A stretch of 64,000 nt of DNA from Devosia sp. 2618. GTDB taxonomy: Bacteria; Pseudomonadota; Alphaproteobacteria; Rhizobiales; Devosiaceae. Location: NCBI RefSeq assembly GCF_040546815.1, contig NZ_JBEPOO010000001.1, forward strand, positions 2,356,001-2,420,000. The letters run 5' to 3'. The translations under genes and the position numbers were made by a program. Shown here piece by piece: positions 16,500 through 24,742 of the stretch. A model generated the notes under the pieces. It was given only the letters and a program-made list of their open reading frames with translations. It ran no database searches and was not told the DNA's origin. The first letter of the stretch is position 1; each line of letters opens with the position of its first letter.

Positions 16500-17318
16500 T
16501 TAAGAGGCCGAACTGGTGTCGGCGGTCTTGATGGCGAGGGGCGCGAGCGAGGTGGACGTCATCGCCTCGGAAAAGGCTTCCTTGAGCCCGTCTGCGCCAT
16601 AAAGGGTGCGGGCCACATCGGTGGTCAGCTCGTCCGGCGTGCCGTCGAACACAACCTTGCCGGCCGCCATGCCGATAATGCGCTCGCAATAGGCGCGCGC
16701 CGTATCGAGGGTGTGCAGGTTGGTGATGACGGTGATGCCTTCGGCATTGATGTCGCGCAGGCTGTCCATCACGATCTGCGCATTGCGCGGGTCGAGCGAG
16801 GCGATCGGCTCATCGGCCAGGATCATTTTGGGGTTCTGCATCAGCGCCCGGGCAATCGCCACACGCTGCTGCTGGCCACCTGACAGGGTCTGCGCCCACT
16901 GCATCGAGGTCTGGGCGATGTCGAGGCGCTCCAGCGCCTTGAGCGCTGCGAGCTGTTCGTCGGGAGAAAACATCTGCATCAGGTTCAGCACCGGATTGCG
17001 ACCGTTCAGCCGACCCAGCATCACATTGGTGATCACATCCAGGCGCGGCACCAGATTGAACTGCTGGAAAATCATGGCACAGTCGCGCTGCCAGTTGCGC
17101 AGGTGCTGGCCGCGCAGTTCGGAGACCTTGACCCCGTCATATTCGATATAGCCAGACGATACGTCGTTGAGCCGGTTGATCATGCGCAGCAGCGTCGATT
17201 TGCCGGCGCCCGATCGGCCGATGATACCGACCATCTGGCCTTGCGGGATTTCGAGGTTCACGTCGCTGACGGCAAGCTTGTCGCCGAAGCGTCGCGAAAC
17301 ATTGGAAATCTTGAGCAT
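16500..17318 (-). CDS. phnC: Phosphonate ABC transporter ATP-binding protein PhnC
   Basis: This cytoplasmic ATPase has 272 residues. Walker A is GRSGAGKST at residues 34-42, the signature is [16 protein letters not shown], and Walker B is [13 protein letters not shown]. The [20 protein letters not shown] segment is typical of PhnC. It heads the transport block phnC-phnD-phnE-phnE. A Pho-box-like sequence at 17375-17392 lies about 57 bp upstream, so the transport block may have its own phosphate-starvation promoter as well as readthrough from phnG-L. Confidence 0.94.
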   Translation of the reverse strand: MLKISNVSRRFGDKLAVSDVNLEIPQGQMVGIIGRSGAGKSTLLRMINRLNDVSSGYIEYDGVKVSELRGQHLRNWQRDCAMIFQQFNLVPRLDVITNVMLGRLNGRNPVLNLMQMFSPDEQLAALKALERLDIAQTSMQWAQTLSGGQQQRVAIARALMQNPKMILADEPIASLDPRNAQIVMDSLRDINAEGITVITNLHTLDTARAYCERIIGMAAGKVVFDGTPDELTTDVARTLYGADGLKEAFSEAMTSTSLAPLAIKTADTSSAS

Positions 17319-17374
17319 TGAGCGCCCCTGCCCGTTGAACTGCGGCAGACCTAGGGCGGGGACATAACGTCAGC

Positions 17375-17392
17375 GTGTAAGTTCAGTGACGG
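17375..17392 (-). promoter_or_regulatory. Candidate Pho box upstream of phnC
   Basis: On the minus strand the sequence CCGTCACTGAACTTACAC fits the pattern of two CTGTCAT-like heptamers separated by four bases, with five and four matches. A further weak half-site ACGTTAT follows at the same 11-bp spacing. PhoB binds such arrays. The match is imperfect and was made by eye. Confidence 0.35.
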
Positions 17393-17442
17393 TTGCATGA
17401 CTGTGCACTGGATAGGTGTGGTGGGTTGTCGCGGGATCAGGA

Positions 17443-17569
17443 CACGCCCTCGTGGTTCGAGGGTCGCTGCGCTCCCACCTCACCATGAGGGCTACTGTTA
17501 CACAGCACCAAGAACAGCCCTCATGGTGAGGTGCGAGCCCTTCGCGAGCCTCGAACCACGAGGGCGTGG
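17443..17569. repeat. 127-bp inverted-repeat element (copy 1)
   Basis: The left arm starts CACGCCCTCGTGGTTCGAGG and ends CTCACCATGAGGG. The right arm mirrors it as CCCTCATGGTGAGG ... CCTCGAACCACGAGGGCGTG. The loop is GCTACTGTTACACAGCACCA followed by AGAACAG. A second copy with nearly the same loop lies at 24011-24137, and a single arm at 4108-4160. It lies between phnC and the transferase gene, so RNA from the phn operon would carry it as a long hairpin. Confidence 0.8.
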
Positions 17570-17575
17570 CAGGGT

Positions 17576-18190
17576 TTACCCCTCATACTTCTCCAAAAAC
17601 GCCTCAATCCCCAGCTTCCGGAAATCCGGCAGCGCCTGATGCAGCTTGTCATGGCTCCAGTCCCACCACGCCATCGCATCGAGCCGCCCCGCCACATCGT
17701 CGCTGAACCGCTGCTTGATCGTCCGCGCCGGCACCCCAACCGCAATGGCGAAGTCCGCCACATCCTTGGTCACCACCGCATTGGAGCCGATGATCGCGCC
17801 ATTGCCGATCTTGACCCCCGGCATTACCACCGCGCCGTGCCCGATCCAGGTGTCATGGCCAATAGTGATCCCCTGGCTGGCCCGCCAGTCGAAAAACTCC
17901 TGGTCATCGGTTTCGCCATCGAAATACCAGGCCGAGCGATAGGTGAAGTGATGCAGCGACGCCCGCTCCATCGGATGCATGCTGGCATAAATCCGCGCAT
18001 GGCTCGCGATATTGGCGAACTTGCCGATCTGGGCATAGGCGATCTGGGTGTTTTCGACGCAATAGGAATAGTCGCCGATGGTCGAGCGCGACACGGTGCT
18101 GCCCGCGCCGATTTCGGTGTAGCGGCCCAGCATCGAGCCGACGACATTGGCCGTGGGATGCACGGATGGTTTTTCGCTCAAACGGGTCAT
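17576..18190 (-). CDS. Phn-operon hexapeptide-repeat transferase
   Basis: The protein has 204 residues with a left-handed beta-helix transferase fold: repeated hexapeptides such as IGAGSTVSRSTIGDYSYCV and ITIGHDTWIGHGAVVMPGVK, with His residues in the position of the acetyl-CoA site. It matches the family of DapH/CAT-like transferases found in C-P lyase operons. The acceptor is unproven. An aminoalkylphosphonate acetyltransferase role like that of PhnO is a reasonable guess. It overlaps phnL by four bases. Confidence 0.85.
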   Translation of the reverse strand: MTRLSEKPSVHPTANVVGSMLGRYTEIGAGSTVSRSTIGDYSYCVENTQIAYAQIGKFANIASHARIYASMHPMERASLHHFTYRSAWYFDGETDDQEFFDWRASQGITIGHDTWIGHGAVVMPGVKIGNGAIIGSNAVVTKDVADFAIAVGVPARTIKQRFSDDVAGRLDAMAWWDWSHDKLHQALPDFRKLGIEAFLEKYEG

Positions 18191-18888
18191 GCTGCAATCC
18201 TTGGCGCAAAAGCGGTCACATCGACAATTCGGTCGGCCACGACGTTGCGCACGTCCTCATCGTGGAAAATCCCCAGCAGGCCGACACCGGCTAGCTTCTT
18301 TTCGGCAATCATCGCCACCGCCACCGCGCGATTGGTGGCATCGAGCGATGCGGTCGGCTCGTCCAGCAGCAACACCGGATGGTCAGTGATAAAGCCGCGG
18401 GCAATGTTCACACGCTGCTGCTCGCCGCCCGAAAACGTCGCCGGCGGCAGGCTCCACAGCCGCTCCGGCAGGTTCAGCCGCGCCAAAAGGTCCCGTGCGC
18501 GCTGCTGCGCCTCGGTCTTTTCCGCGCCCCGGATCACCAGCGGCTCAGCCACAACATCGAGCGCCGAAACACGCGGCACCGTGCGCAGGAACTGACTGAC
18601 ATAGCCGATAGAGTCACGCCGCAGCGTCAGCACCGTACGCGGATCGGCCGTCGCCAGATCCACCGCCTCGCCATGATGCTGGATGATGATGGCCCCGGCA
18701 TCGACGCCATAATTTCCATATACCATCTTGAGGATCGAACTCTTGCCCGCCCCCGATGGCCCGCCCAGCACGACACATTCGCCGGGCTCGACATCGAAAT
18801 TGACATTGTTGACCACCGGCAAGATCACCCCATCGCGCAGATGCATGGTGAAGGTCTTGGCGAGGTTTTTGACGGAAAGGGCGGTCAT
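18187..18888 (-). CDS. phnL: C-P lyase subunit PhnL (ABC-like ATPase)
   Basis: PhnL has 233 residues and an ABC ATPase fold. Walker A GGPSGAGKSS is at residues 42-51, the signature is FSGGEQQRVNIARG, and Walker B is VLLLDEPTASLD. PhnL has no membrane partner. It acts with PhnI, PhnG and PhnH in the step that attaches phosphonate to ATP-derived ribose and releases adenine, and in complex remodelling with PhnK. A repeat-filled 160-bp gap separates it from phnK. Confidence 0.93.
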   Translation of the reverse strand: MTALSVKNLAKTFTMHLRDGVILPVVNNVNFDVEPGECVVLGGPSGAGKSSILKMVYGNYGVDAGAIIIQHHGEAVDLATADPRTVLTLRRDSIGYVSQFLRTVPRVSALDVVAEPLVIRGAEKTEAQQRARDLLARLNLPERLWSLPPATFSGGEQQRVNIARGFITDHPVLLLDEPTASLDATNRAVAVAMIAEKKLAGVGLLGIFHDEDVRNVVADRIVDVTAFAPRIAA

Positions 18889-18913
18889 TGGAAAACTCCT
18901 GAAAATGGCAATG

Positions 18914-19035
18914 CCCCCTCATCCGCCCTTCGGGCACCTTCTCCCACCAGGGGAGAAGGGGAAAAGCCGAGAGTTGGCAGTCGATACCCTTCTCCCCTCG
19001 TGGGAGAAGGTGGCGCGCAGCGCCGGATGAGGGGG
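18914..19035. repeat. Inverted repeat in the phnK-phnL gap, CCCCCTCATCCG type
   Basis: The ends CCCCCTCATCCG and CGGATGAGGGGG are inverted copies. Inner arms CACCTTCTCCCACCAGGGGA and CCCTTCTCCCCTCGTGGGAG also pair. The whole spans about 122 bp and occupies nearly the full gap between phnK and phnL. Confidence 0.7.
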
Positions 19036-19048
19036 AGCTGAACCACCA

Positions 19049-19825
19049 TCACACCTGCAAAATCGAAGACACAAGCAACTGCGTATAAGGCTCGCGCGGA
19101 TCGTCCAGCACGCGGTCGGTCAGCCCCGCCTCGATCACCCGCCCATCCTTCATCACCATCATGCGATGGCTCAGCAGCCGCGCCACGGCGAGATCATGGG
19201 TCACGACAATCGCCGCCAGACCCAGCTCTCCCACCAGACCACGCAGCAGATCGAGCAGGCGCGCCTGCACCGAAACATCCAGCCCACCGGTCGGCTCATC
19301 CATGAAGACCAGCCGTGGCCCGGTCACGAGGTTGCGCGCAATCTGCAGTCGCTGCCGCATGCCGCCCGAGAACGAGCGCGGCTGATCGTCGATCCGGTCC
19401 GCCGCAATCTCCACCCGTCCGAGCCAGTCGAGCGCGGTCTCGCGGATATGGCCATAGTGCCGGTCACCGACCGCCATCAGCCGCTCGCCCACATTGGCGC
19501 CCGCCGATACCGTCATGCGCAGCCCGTCAGCCGGGTTCTGATGCACAAAGCCCCAGTCCGTCCGCACCAAAAACCGCCGCTCGGCTTCGCTCAGCTCATA
19601 AATATTGCGCCACTGCTCGTCGCGCATCCGATACATGGTCCGCCCCGAACTCGGCTCCAGCGTGGCCGAAAGCGAGTTCAGCAATGTCGTCTTGCCGGAA
19701 CCGGATTCCCCGACAATGGCCAGCACCTCGCCGGGCCAAAGCTCGAAATTCACATCGGCACAACCAAGGCGGCTGCCGTAATATTTGGTCAGGTTCTCAA
19801 CGCGGAGAAGGGGTTCAGTGGACAT
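19049..19825 (-). CDS. phnK: C-P lyase subunit PhnK (ABC-like ATPase)
   Basis: PhnK has about 258 residues. Walker A GESGSGKTT is at residues 39-47, the signature is SFSGGMRQRLQIARNL, and Walker B is LVFMDEPTGGLDVS. In known C-P lyase complexes it docks on the PhnGHIJ core and its ATPase activity drives turnover. A GTG three codons upstream (19834) is possible, but GGAGG lies at the right distance from the ATG at 19825. Repeat elements lie on both sides, in the gaps to phnJ and phnL. Confidence 0.93.
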   Translation of the reverse strand: MSTEPLLRVENLTKYYGSRLGCADVNFELWPGEVLAIVGESGSGKTTLLNSLSATLEPSSGRTMYRMRDEQWRNIYELSEAERRFLVRTDWGFVHQNPADGLRMTVSAGANVGERLMAVGDRHYGHIRETALDWLGRVEIAADRIDDQPRSFSGGMRQRLQIARNLVTGPRLVFMDEPTGGLDVSVQARLLDLLRGLVGELGLAAIVVTHDLAVARLLSHRMMVMKDGRVIEAGLTDRVLDDPREPYTQLLVSSILQV

Positions 19826-19857
19826 TGCAGACACCTCCGATTGTTTCCACCCACAGT

Positions 19858-19992
19858 GTCATTCCCGCGAAAGCGGGAACCTCCGTTTCGGACTGGAAAC
19901 CAGTCACGCCGTCATTGCCGGGCTTGTCCCGGCAATCCACTCGATATCCCGGCATCCCGTGGACCACCGGGACAAGCCCGGTGGTGACGAAA
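19858..19992. repeat. Palindromic repeats in the phnJ-phnK gap
   Basis: The stretch contains TCATTCCCGCGAAAGCGGGA, a hairpin of a type common in proteobacterial intergenic DNA. It then has GACTGGAAACCAGTC and a large pair CATTGCCGGGCTTGTCCCGG / CCGGGACAAGCCCGG. Several mutually exclusive folds are possible. No ORF is evident. Confidence 0.65.
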
Positions 19993-20026
19993 GAACGGAA
20001 TGCATTGTGTGTTTGAAAACGGCTCA

Positions 20027-20902
20027 TCACTCCGCCGCCTCCTGCATCCCCATCACCCCGACATGCCCGGCCTCGCGCCGTTCTTCGCAATTGTCGGTGT
20101 CGGAACACACATACATATGCCCGCCCCGGTCATCCAAAATGACCTCGTCGAGATAGACCTGTTCCGCGCCACACAGCGCGCAGGGCTCCTCAAAATGCTG
20201 GATCGCAAAGGGATGATCCTCAAAGTCCAGGCTCACCACTTCGGTATGCGGCGGCACCGCATAAATCCGGTGCTCGCGCCCTGCCCCGAACAGCTGCAGC
20301 GCTTCGCTCATATGCATTTTGGGGTTGTCGAATTTGGGTGTCGGGCTCGGGTCCATCACATAGCGACCCTCGACCTTGACCGGATAGGCATAGGTCGTGG
20401 CGATGCGGCCGTGGCGCGCAATGTCCTCATAAAGCTTGACGTGCATCAGCCCATATTCCTCAAGCGCATGCATCTTGCGCGTCTCGGTTTCGCGCGGTTC
20501 GAGGAAGCGCAGCGGCTCGGGGATCGGCACCTGATAGACAAGGATCTGCCCGGGCCCGAGCGGCTTTTCAGGAATACGGTGCCGCGTCTGGATGATCGTC
20601 GCGTCGGCGGTGTGCGTGGTGGTTTCCACATGCGCCACCTTGGCAAAGAACGCCCGGATGCTGACCGCATTGGTCGTGTCGTCCGCGCCCTGGTCGATCA
20701 CCTTGAGCACGTCATCCGGCCCGATGATCGACGCCGTCACCTGTACCCCACCCGTGCCCCAGCCATACGGCATCGGCATTTCGCGGGAGCTGAACGGCAC
20801 CTGATAACCAGGAATGGCGATGGCCTTGAGAATAGCCCGCCGGATCATCCGCTTGGTCTGTTCGTCGAGATAGGCGAAATTGTATTGAGCGGTGGTGGTC
20901 AT
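20027..20902 (-). CDS. phnJ: Carbon-phosphorus lyase PhnJ (radical SAM)
   Basis: PhnJ cleaves the C-P bond of ribose-1-alkylphosphonate-5-phosphate by radical SAM chemistry, giving the alkane and ribose cyclic phosphate. The protein has 291 residues. Near the C-terminus the four Cys have the PhnJ spacing: CALC, then 21 residues, then CSDTDNC. These residues bind the [4Fe-4S] cluster and include the proposed thiyl Cys. The GPGQILVYQVPIPEPLRFLE segment matches the family. The tail after the last Cys is about 20 residues. Flanking gaps on both sides hold palindromic repeats. Confidence 0.96.
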   Translation of the reverse strand: MTTTAQYNFAYLDEQTKRMIRRAILKAIAIPGYQVPFSSREMPMPYGWGTGGVQVTASIIGPDDVLKVIDQGADDTTNAVSIRAFFAKVAHVETTTHTADATIIQTRHRIPEKPLGPGQILVYQVPIPEPLRFLEPRETETRKMHALEEYGLMHVKLYEDIARHGRIATTYAYPVKVEGRYVMDPSPTPKFDNPKMHMSEALQLFGAGREHRIYAVPPHTEVVSLDFEDHPFAIQHFEEPCALCGAEQVYLDEVILDDRGGHMYVCSDTDNCEERREAGHVGVMGMQEAAE

Positions 20903-20924
20903 GATGCGTACTCCATGCCGTCTT

Positions 20925-21052
20925 CACCTCTCCCTCTGGGGGAGAGGTCGACCGTCTTCGGTCGGGTGAGGGGGCCTTTTCCATATGCTGCGTGAGGGGA
21001 AGGTCCCCTCACCCGCCCCTGCAGGGCGACCTCTCTCCCAAAGGGAGAGGTG
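20925..21052. repeat. 128-bp inverted repeat in the phnI-phnJ gap
   Basis: The ends CACCTCTCCCTCTGGGGGAG and TCTCCCAAAGGGAGAGGTG are inverted copies. Inner arms TCGGGTGAGGGGG and CCCCTCACCCG pair too. It has the same length and plan as the element in the cobL-cobM gap (12140-12267). Confidence 0.75.
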
Positions 21053-21065
21053 AGAAAGATGCACA

Positions 21066-22148
21066 TCACTCCGCCGCCTCCTTCATGCCCTCATGCTCCG
21101 CCCGCATCCGCCGGATCAGGTCCAGTTCGGCCTGGAAGTCCACGTAGTGCGGCAGCTTGAGATGCTCGACGAAGCCCGTCGCCTGCACGTTGTCCGAGTG
21201 CGAAATGACGAACTCCTCGTCCTGCGCCGGCGCGGTGATGTCCTCACCGAATTCCTTGGCCCGCAGCGCCCGGTCGACCAGCGACATGGCCATCGCCTTG
21301 CGTTCGGCCTGCCCGAACACCAGTCCGTAGCCGCGGGTGAACTGCGGCGGCACCTTGGCCGAACCCTTGAACTGGTTGACCATCTGGCACTCGGTGACCT
21401 TGACGCAGCCCAGGCTCACGGCAAAGCCAAGCTCGGGCACGTCGAACTCCACCTCGACTTCACCGATGCGGATTTCGCCCACGAAGGGATGGCTGCGGCC
21501 ATAGCCGCGCTGGGTCGAATAGCCGAGAGCCAGCAGGAACCCCTCATCGCCGCGGGCCAGCGCCTGCAGCCGCAGATCGCGGTCCAGCGGAAAACCCAGC
21601 GGCTCGCGCGTCAGGTCGCCCACTTCATGGTCTGGCCCCGTTTCGCCATCGGGCTCGATCAGCCCTTCATGCGCCAGAAGGTCCGTCACGCGCGGCGCCT
21701 GCGCTTCGTCGACCTCGCGCAGCACCGGCTCGGCCACATCGCCGCCCACAATGGCGGGGTCGAGCAGGCGGTGGGTATAGTCAAAGGTCGGCCCCAGCAT
21801 CTGCCCACCGGGCAGGTCCTTGAAGGTCGCCGAAATGCGGCGTTCTATCTTCATCTCGGCCGTGTCGACCGGCTGCGAATAACCAAAGCGCGGCAGCGTG
21901 GTGCGATAGGCGCGCACGAGGAAAATCGCCTCGATCAGATCGCCCCGCGCCTGCAACAGCGCGAGCGCCGCCAGTTCCTTGTCGTAAAGCGAGCCCTCGC
22001 CCATGGCGCGGTCGACGGCGAGCCCGAGCTGCTCGACGATCTGGTCGATGCGCAAGGCCGGCACCGAGCGGTCGCCCCGGCGGCGGTCGGCCAGTAGCGC
22101 ATGGGCATTGGCAATGGCGGCTTCCCCGCCTTTGACGGCTACATACAT
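21066..22148 (-). CDS. phnI: C-P lyase core subunit PhnI
   Basis: PhnI is the purine-ribonucleoside-phosphorylase-like subunit that, with PhnG, PhnH and PhnL, displaces adenine from ATP by phosphonate. The protein has 360 residues and starts MYVAVKGGEAAIANAHALLA, the standard PhnI N-terminus. The internal SQPVDTAEMKIERRISATFK and the C-terminal HSDNVQATGFVEHLKLPHYV are family hallmarks. It begins one base after the phnH stop, so phnG-H-I is one tight translational unit. Confidence 0.95.
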   Translation of the reverse strand: MYVAVKGGEAAIANAHALLADRRRGDRSVPALRIDQIVEQLGLAVDRAMGEGSLYDKELAALALLQARGDLIEAIFLVRAYRTTLPRFGYSQPVDTAEMKIERRISATFKDLPGGQMLGPTFDYTHRLLDPAIVGGDVAEPVLREVDEAQAPRVTDLLAHEGLIEPDGETGPDHEVGDLTREPLGFPLDRDLRLQALARGDEGFLLALGYSTQRGYGRSHPFVGEIRIGEVEVEFDVPELGFAVSLGCVKVTECQMVNQFKGSAKVPPQFTRGYGLVFGQAERKAMAMSLVDRALRAKEFGEDITAPAQDEEFVISHSDNVQATGFVEHLKLPHYVDFQAELDLIRRMRAEHEGMKEAAE

Positions 22149-22149
22149 C

Positions 22150-22746
22150 TCAATGTCCTTGTGAAATGCGCGTCGAGCGCGGCAGGCCCATCACCTGCCC
22201 ATCGGCCACCAGCAACAGGTCGATCCCGCGCGGGAACAGCTCGCGGTTGGCCGCCCACTGCGCCACGAAATCCCCCGGCAGGCCGACCGGGTTAAAATGG
22301 CCATGGTCCTTGATTCCGGGTCCGCGCATGATCAGATCCGGCCCGCCGCTCAGCGCCGGCACAGCCAGCACGATAGTGGTCGACCGGTCGGGATATTCCT
22401 GCGTGCCGAGATTGAATTGATCGAGCACCGGCAGCTCGTCGACACTGCCCACCAGCGCGAAAACCGCCCGGCCTGGCTCACTGACAATCGGCGCGCCAGC
22501 ATGGAACGCTGTGAACGCGGAAACCGCCTCGCTGCGCAGCGAAGGTGATAACCAAACCGGGGTGTCCTGGTCGCTCAAGGTTAGCAATGTGCTAGCCAAC
22601 TCGCCCGGCAGCGGCCCTTGTGTTAACGCGGTTTGCGGCAGTTTGCGCAGTGTGCCGGGATTGGCCAATGCATCCATGATGGCGCGGAACGCAGTCTGTG
22701 AATCGAGCACCGGATCGGCGAAACCGCCTTCGAGAACAGAATCCAT
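22150..22746 (-). CDS. phnH: C-P lyase core subunit PhnH
   Basis: PhnH has 198 residues. It is part of the PhnGHIJ core and has a PLP-transferase-like fold without PLP. Family features include GFADPVLDSQTAFRAIMDAL near the start and LRGPGI-like (LIMRGPGIKDHGHFNPVGLP) in the C-terminal half. The frame is open upstream to 22854 within phnG, but the ATG at 22746 lies one base after the phnG stop and is the family start. Confidence 0.94.
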   Translation of the reverse strand: MDSVLEGGFADPVLDSQTAFRAIMDALANPGTLRKLPQTALTQGPLPGELASTLLTLSDQDTPVWLSPSLRSEAVSAFTAFHAGAPIVSEPGRAVFALVGSVDELPVLDQFNLGTQEYPDRSTTIVLAVPALSGGPDLIMRGPGIKDHGHFNPVGLPGDFVAQWAANRELFPRGIDLLLVADGQVMGLPRSTRISQGH

Positions 22747-22747
22747 C

Positions 22748-23203
22748 TCAGTTATCCCCGCGAACCATGGTGAAGAAATCGACCTTGGTGGCTGCCGTTT
22801 CGCCGCGCTTTTTCTGCTCGGCTTGCGCCGCAAGTGCCTGCAAGGGAGTGACAATCTGAGCTTCGACCGCTTCGCCCTCGCGCTGCCACAGCGCGTCGAT
22901 GACCGCGATCACTTCCGCCTTGGCGAGATCGCGGCCCAGGCAATACCCGTGCCCCACTTCGCCCGTTACAATGCGCACGCTGGCGCGGCTGACGGTGGCT
23001 TCACCCAGATTGAACGGCGCCCCGCCGCCCCCGGCCCGGCCACGCACCATGACCAATCCGGTCTCGGGGCCGCGCACTTTGGTGAAAGCCGGCTTGTCGG
23101 CCCAGCCGTCCCACAAAGCCGCCAGACTGGCGGAGGGAGCGTGGGCCAGAATGTCGAGAACGCGCTTTCTTGCGCTCGTATCACTGGAAGATGCCGTCTG
23201 CAT
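22748..23203 (-). CDS. phnG: C-P lyase core subunit PhnG
   Basis: PhnG has 151 residues and is the first gene of the phnG-H-I-J-K-L operon. Typical segments are SARKRVLDILAHAPSASLAA, VRGPETGLVMVRGRAGGGGA and FNLGEATVSRASVR, followed by VGHGYCLGRDLAKAEVIAVI. It pairs with PhnI in the core complex. The start codon lies 13 bp from the palindrome at 23216-23235, so a repressor bound there would block the operon promoter. Confidence 0.94.
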   Translation of the reverse strand: MQTASSSDTSARKRVLDILAHAPSASLAALWDGWADKPAFTKVRGPETGLVMVRGRAGGGGAPFNLGEATVSRASVRIVTGEVGHGYCLGRDLAKAEVIAVIDALWQREGEAVEAQIVTPLQALAAQAEQKKRGETAATKVDFFTMVRGDN

Positions 23204-23215
23204 GCTTGCCTCTAT

Positions 23216-23235
23216 TTGTCTAATACACTAGACAA
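23216..23235. promoter_or_regulatory. TTGTCTA-6 bp-TAGACAA palindrome, likely PhnF operator
   Basis: TTGTCTAATACACTAGACAA is a perfect 7-bp inverted repeat with a 6-bp centre, in the 76-bp gap between divergent phnG and phnF. HutC-type GntR regulators such as PhnF bind inverted repeats with GT and AC half-site bases like these. Its place between the two start codons suits control of both directions. Confidence 0.65.
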
Positions 23236-23279
23236 CTACTGTCCTAAATCCCGTCCTACGCTTCTCATGTGAAAATGCA

Positions 23280-24005
23280 ATGACACTTTCAAAAGACGTT
23301 TCCGGCGGTGTTGCCCTGTGGCGGCGGATCGCCGATGCCATCCGCCTCGACATCGTCGGCGGCAAGCTCGCCAGTGGTGACCGCCTCCCCACCGAAGCCA
23401 TTCTGGCAGAACGATTTTCCGCCAATCGCCACACGGTGCGGCGGGCTTTGGCGGTGCTGGCCGATGAGGGTGTGGTCGGGGCCGAACAGGGTCGCGGCAC
23501 CTTCGTGCGCAGTGCGAGACGACTCAGCTACCCCATCGGCAAGCGCACCCGTTTCCGCGAGGGGCTCAAGGGTCAGGCGTCCAATCTCAGCTCGCGCAGT
23601 CTCAGCGATAAACTGGAAAACGCCACGGCCGCCGTGGCCGCCGCCCTTGGCCTCAAACCCGGCGCCAAGGTCGTGCGCACCGAAGGATTGTCGATTGCCG
23701 ATGGTCGCCCGATCTCGCGCGCCACCACATGGCTGCCCTATCGGCGCTTTCCCGATTTCGGCGAACGCATCGCCCGGCTTGGTTCCAGCACCGAAGTCTT
23801 TTTCAGCTACGGCATCGCCGACTACGCCCGCGCCTCCACCCGCATCTCCGCCCGCCATGCCGACGTGGAAGAAACCAAGCTGCTCGACCTGGCGCCGGGG
23901 GCAATCTTGCTGGTGTCGGAAGCGGTCGATGTGGACCCCGATGGGGTGCCGATTTCCTACGCGCTCAGCCGGTTTCCGGCGGAACGGATGGAGCTGGTGG
24001 TGTGA
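23280..24005 (+). CDS. phnF: PhnF, GntR (HutC) family regulator
   Basis: PhnF has 241 residues. The winged helix (VALWRRIADAIRLDIVGGKL, then TEAILAERFSANRHTVRRAL) occupies residues 10-70. A UTRA effector domain follows (IGKRTRFREGLKGQASNLSS onward). It is divergent from phnG and probably represses the C-P lyase operon until phosphonate or a pathway intermediate binds. It interrupts the minus-strand run of phn genes: phnM-N lie on one side and phnG-E on the other. Confidence 0.92.
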   Translation: MTLSKDVSGGVALWRRIADAIRLDIVGGKLASGDRLPTEAILAERFSANRHTVRRALAVLADEGVVGAEQGRGTFVRSARRLSYPIGKRTRFREGLKGQASNLSSRSLSDKLENATAAVAAALGLKPGAKVVRTEGLSIADGRPISRATTWLPYRRFPDFGERIARLGSSTEVFFSYGIADYARASTRISARHADVEETKLLDLAPGAILLVSEAVDVDPDGVPISYALSRFPAERMELVV

Positions 24006-24010
24006 GGGGG

Positions 24011-24137
24011 CACGCCCTCGTGGTTCGAGGCTCGTAAGCACTCGCACCTCACCATGAGGGCTACTGATAAACCGCACCAAGAGTAGCCCTCATGGTGAGG
24101 TGCTTTGCCCTTGCAAAGCCTCGAACCACGAGGGCGT
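24011..24137. repeat. 127-bp inverted-repeat element (copy 2)
   Basis: The left arm begins CACGCCCTCGTGGTTCGAGG and ends CTCACCATGAGGG. The right arm begins CCCTCATGGTGAGG and ends CCTCGAACCACGAGGGCG. The loop GCTACTGATAAACCGCACCA followed by AGAGTAG closely matches copy 1 at 17443-17569. It lies between the convergent phnF and phnN genes, where it could end transcription in both directions. Confidence 0.8.
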
Positions 24138-24178
24138 ATCACAGAAAAATCGAGTTTAGGGCCAGGTTTCGACAGGCG

Positions 24179-24742
24179 TTAAACCCGCTCAACCAGCCCA
24201 GCCACATCCTGCAACAGCCGCACAAACTCTGCCCCGGCCACCTCAAGCGCACCGGAATTATCAATCCGCACCGCATTGTCGGGCAACCAGCACTCAACGC
24301 TTCGAGCCAGCCGCTGAGCGATGGATTCAGCACTCTCCCGACCCCGCCCCGCCAGTCGCTGCGCGATGATTTCGCGGTCGGCGATGATCGAAACAACCAT
24401 GGTCTGCGGATAGCGCTTCAGCAGTGCCGGGATAACGCCGCGTGACAGGTTGGCGACCACGGCCTTGCCCGCCGCCAGATCGTCTTCGAGCCCAATCGGC
24501 AGGCCATAGCGCAGGCCATGCGCGTCCCAGTTCAGCGCAAAGGCGCCATCGGCCTCGGCCGCCGCGAACGCAGCAACATCCATGCTGTCATGGTCTTCGC
24601 TGCCGCCATCGGCCGGCCGTGTCACGACGCGGCGCACGAAGGCGACGCGGCCGGTGGGCTCCAGCCGCCGGCGCGCGAAATCGATCAGGCTGTCCTTGCC
24701 GACCCCACTGGGGCCAACAACGGCAACGAAAACTCCGCTCAT
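24179..24742 (-). CDS. phnN: Ribose 1,5-bisphosphate phosphokinase PhnN
   Basis: PhnN phosphorylates ribose 1,5-bisphosphate to PRPP, the last step of the C-P lyase route. The protein has 187 residues with a guanylate-kinase-like fold. Walker A GPSGVGKDS is at residues 10-18, then FVRRVVTRPADGGSEDHDSM and a lid region with GRGRESAESIAQRL. The ATG at 24742 overlaps the phnM stop (ATGA), which decides the start over the longer frame to 24766. Confidence 0.93.
   Translation of the reverse strand: MSGVFVAVVGPSGVGKDSLIDFARRRLEPTGRVAFVRRVVTRPADGGSEDHDSMDVAAFAAAEADGAFALNWDAHGLRYGLPIGLEDDLAAGKAVVANLSRGVIPALLKRYPQTMVVSIIADREIIAQRLAGRGRESAESIAQRLARSVECWLPDNAVRIDNSGALEVAGAEFVRLLQDVAGLVERV

Noticed and set aside
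23239..23256. CTGTCCT-AAAT-CCCGTCC as a Pho box before phnF
   Set aside because: The first half-site is good, but the second best match is one base out of the 11-bp register, so I do not claim it.
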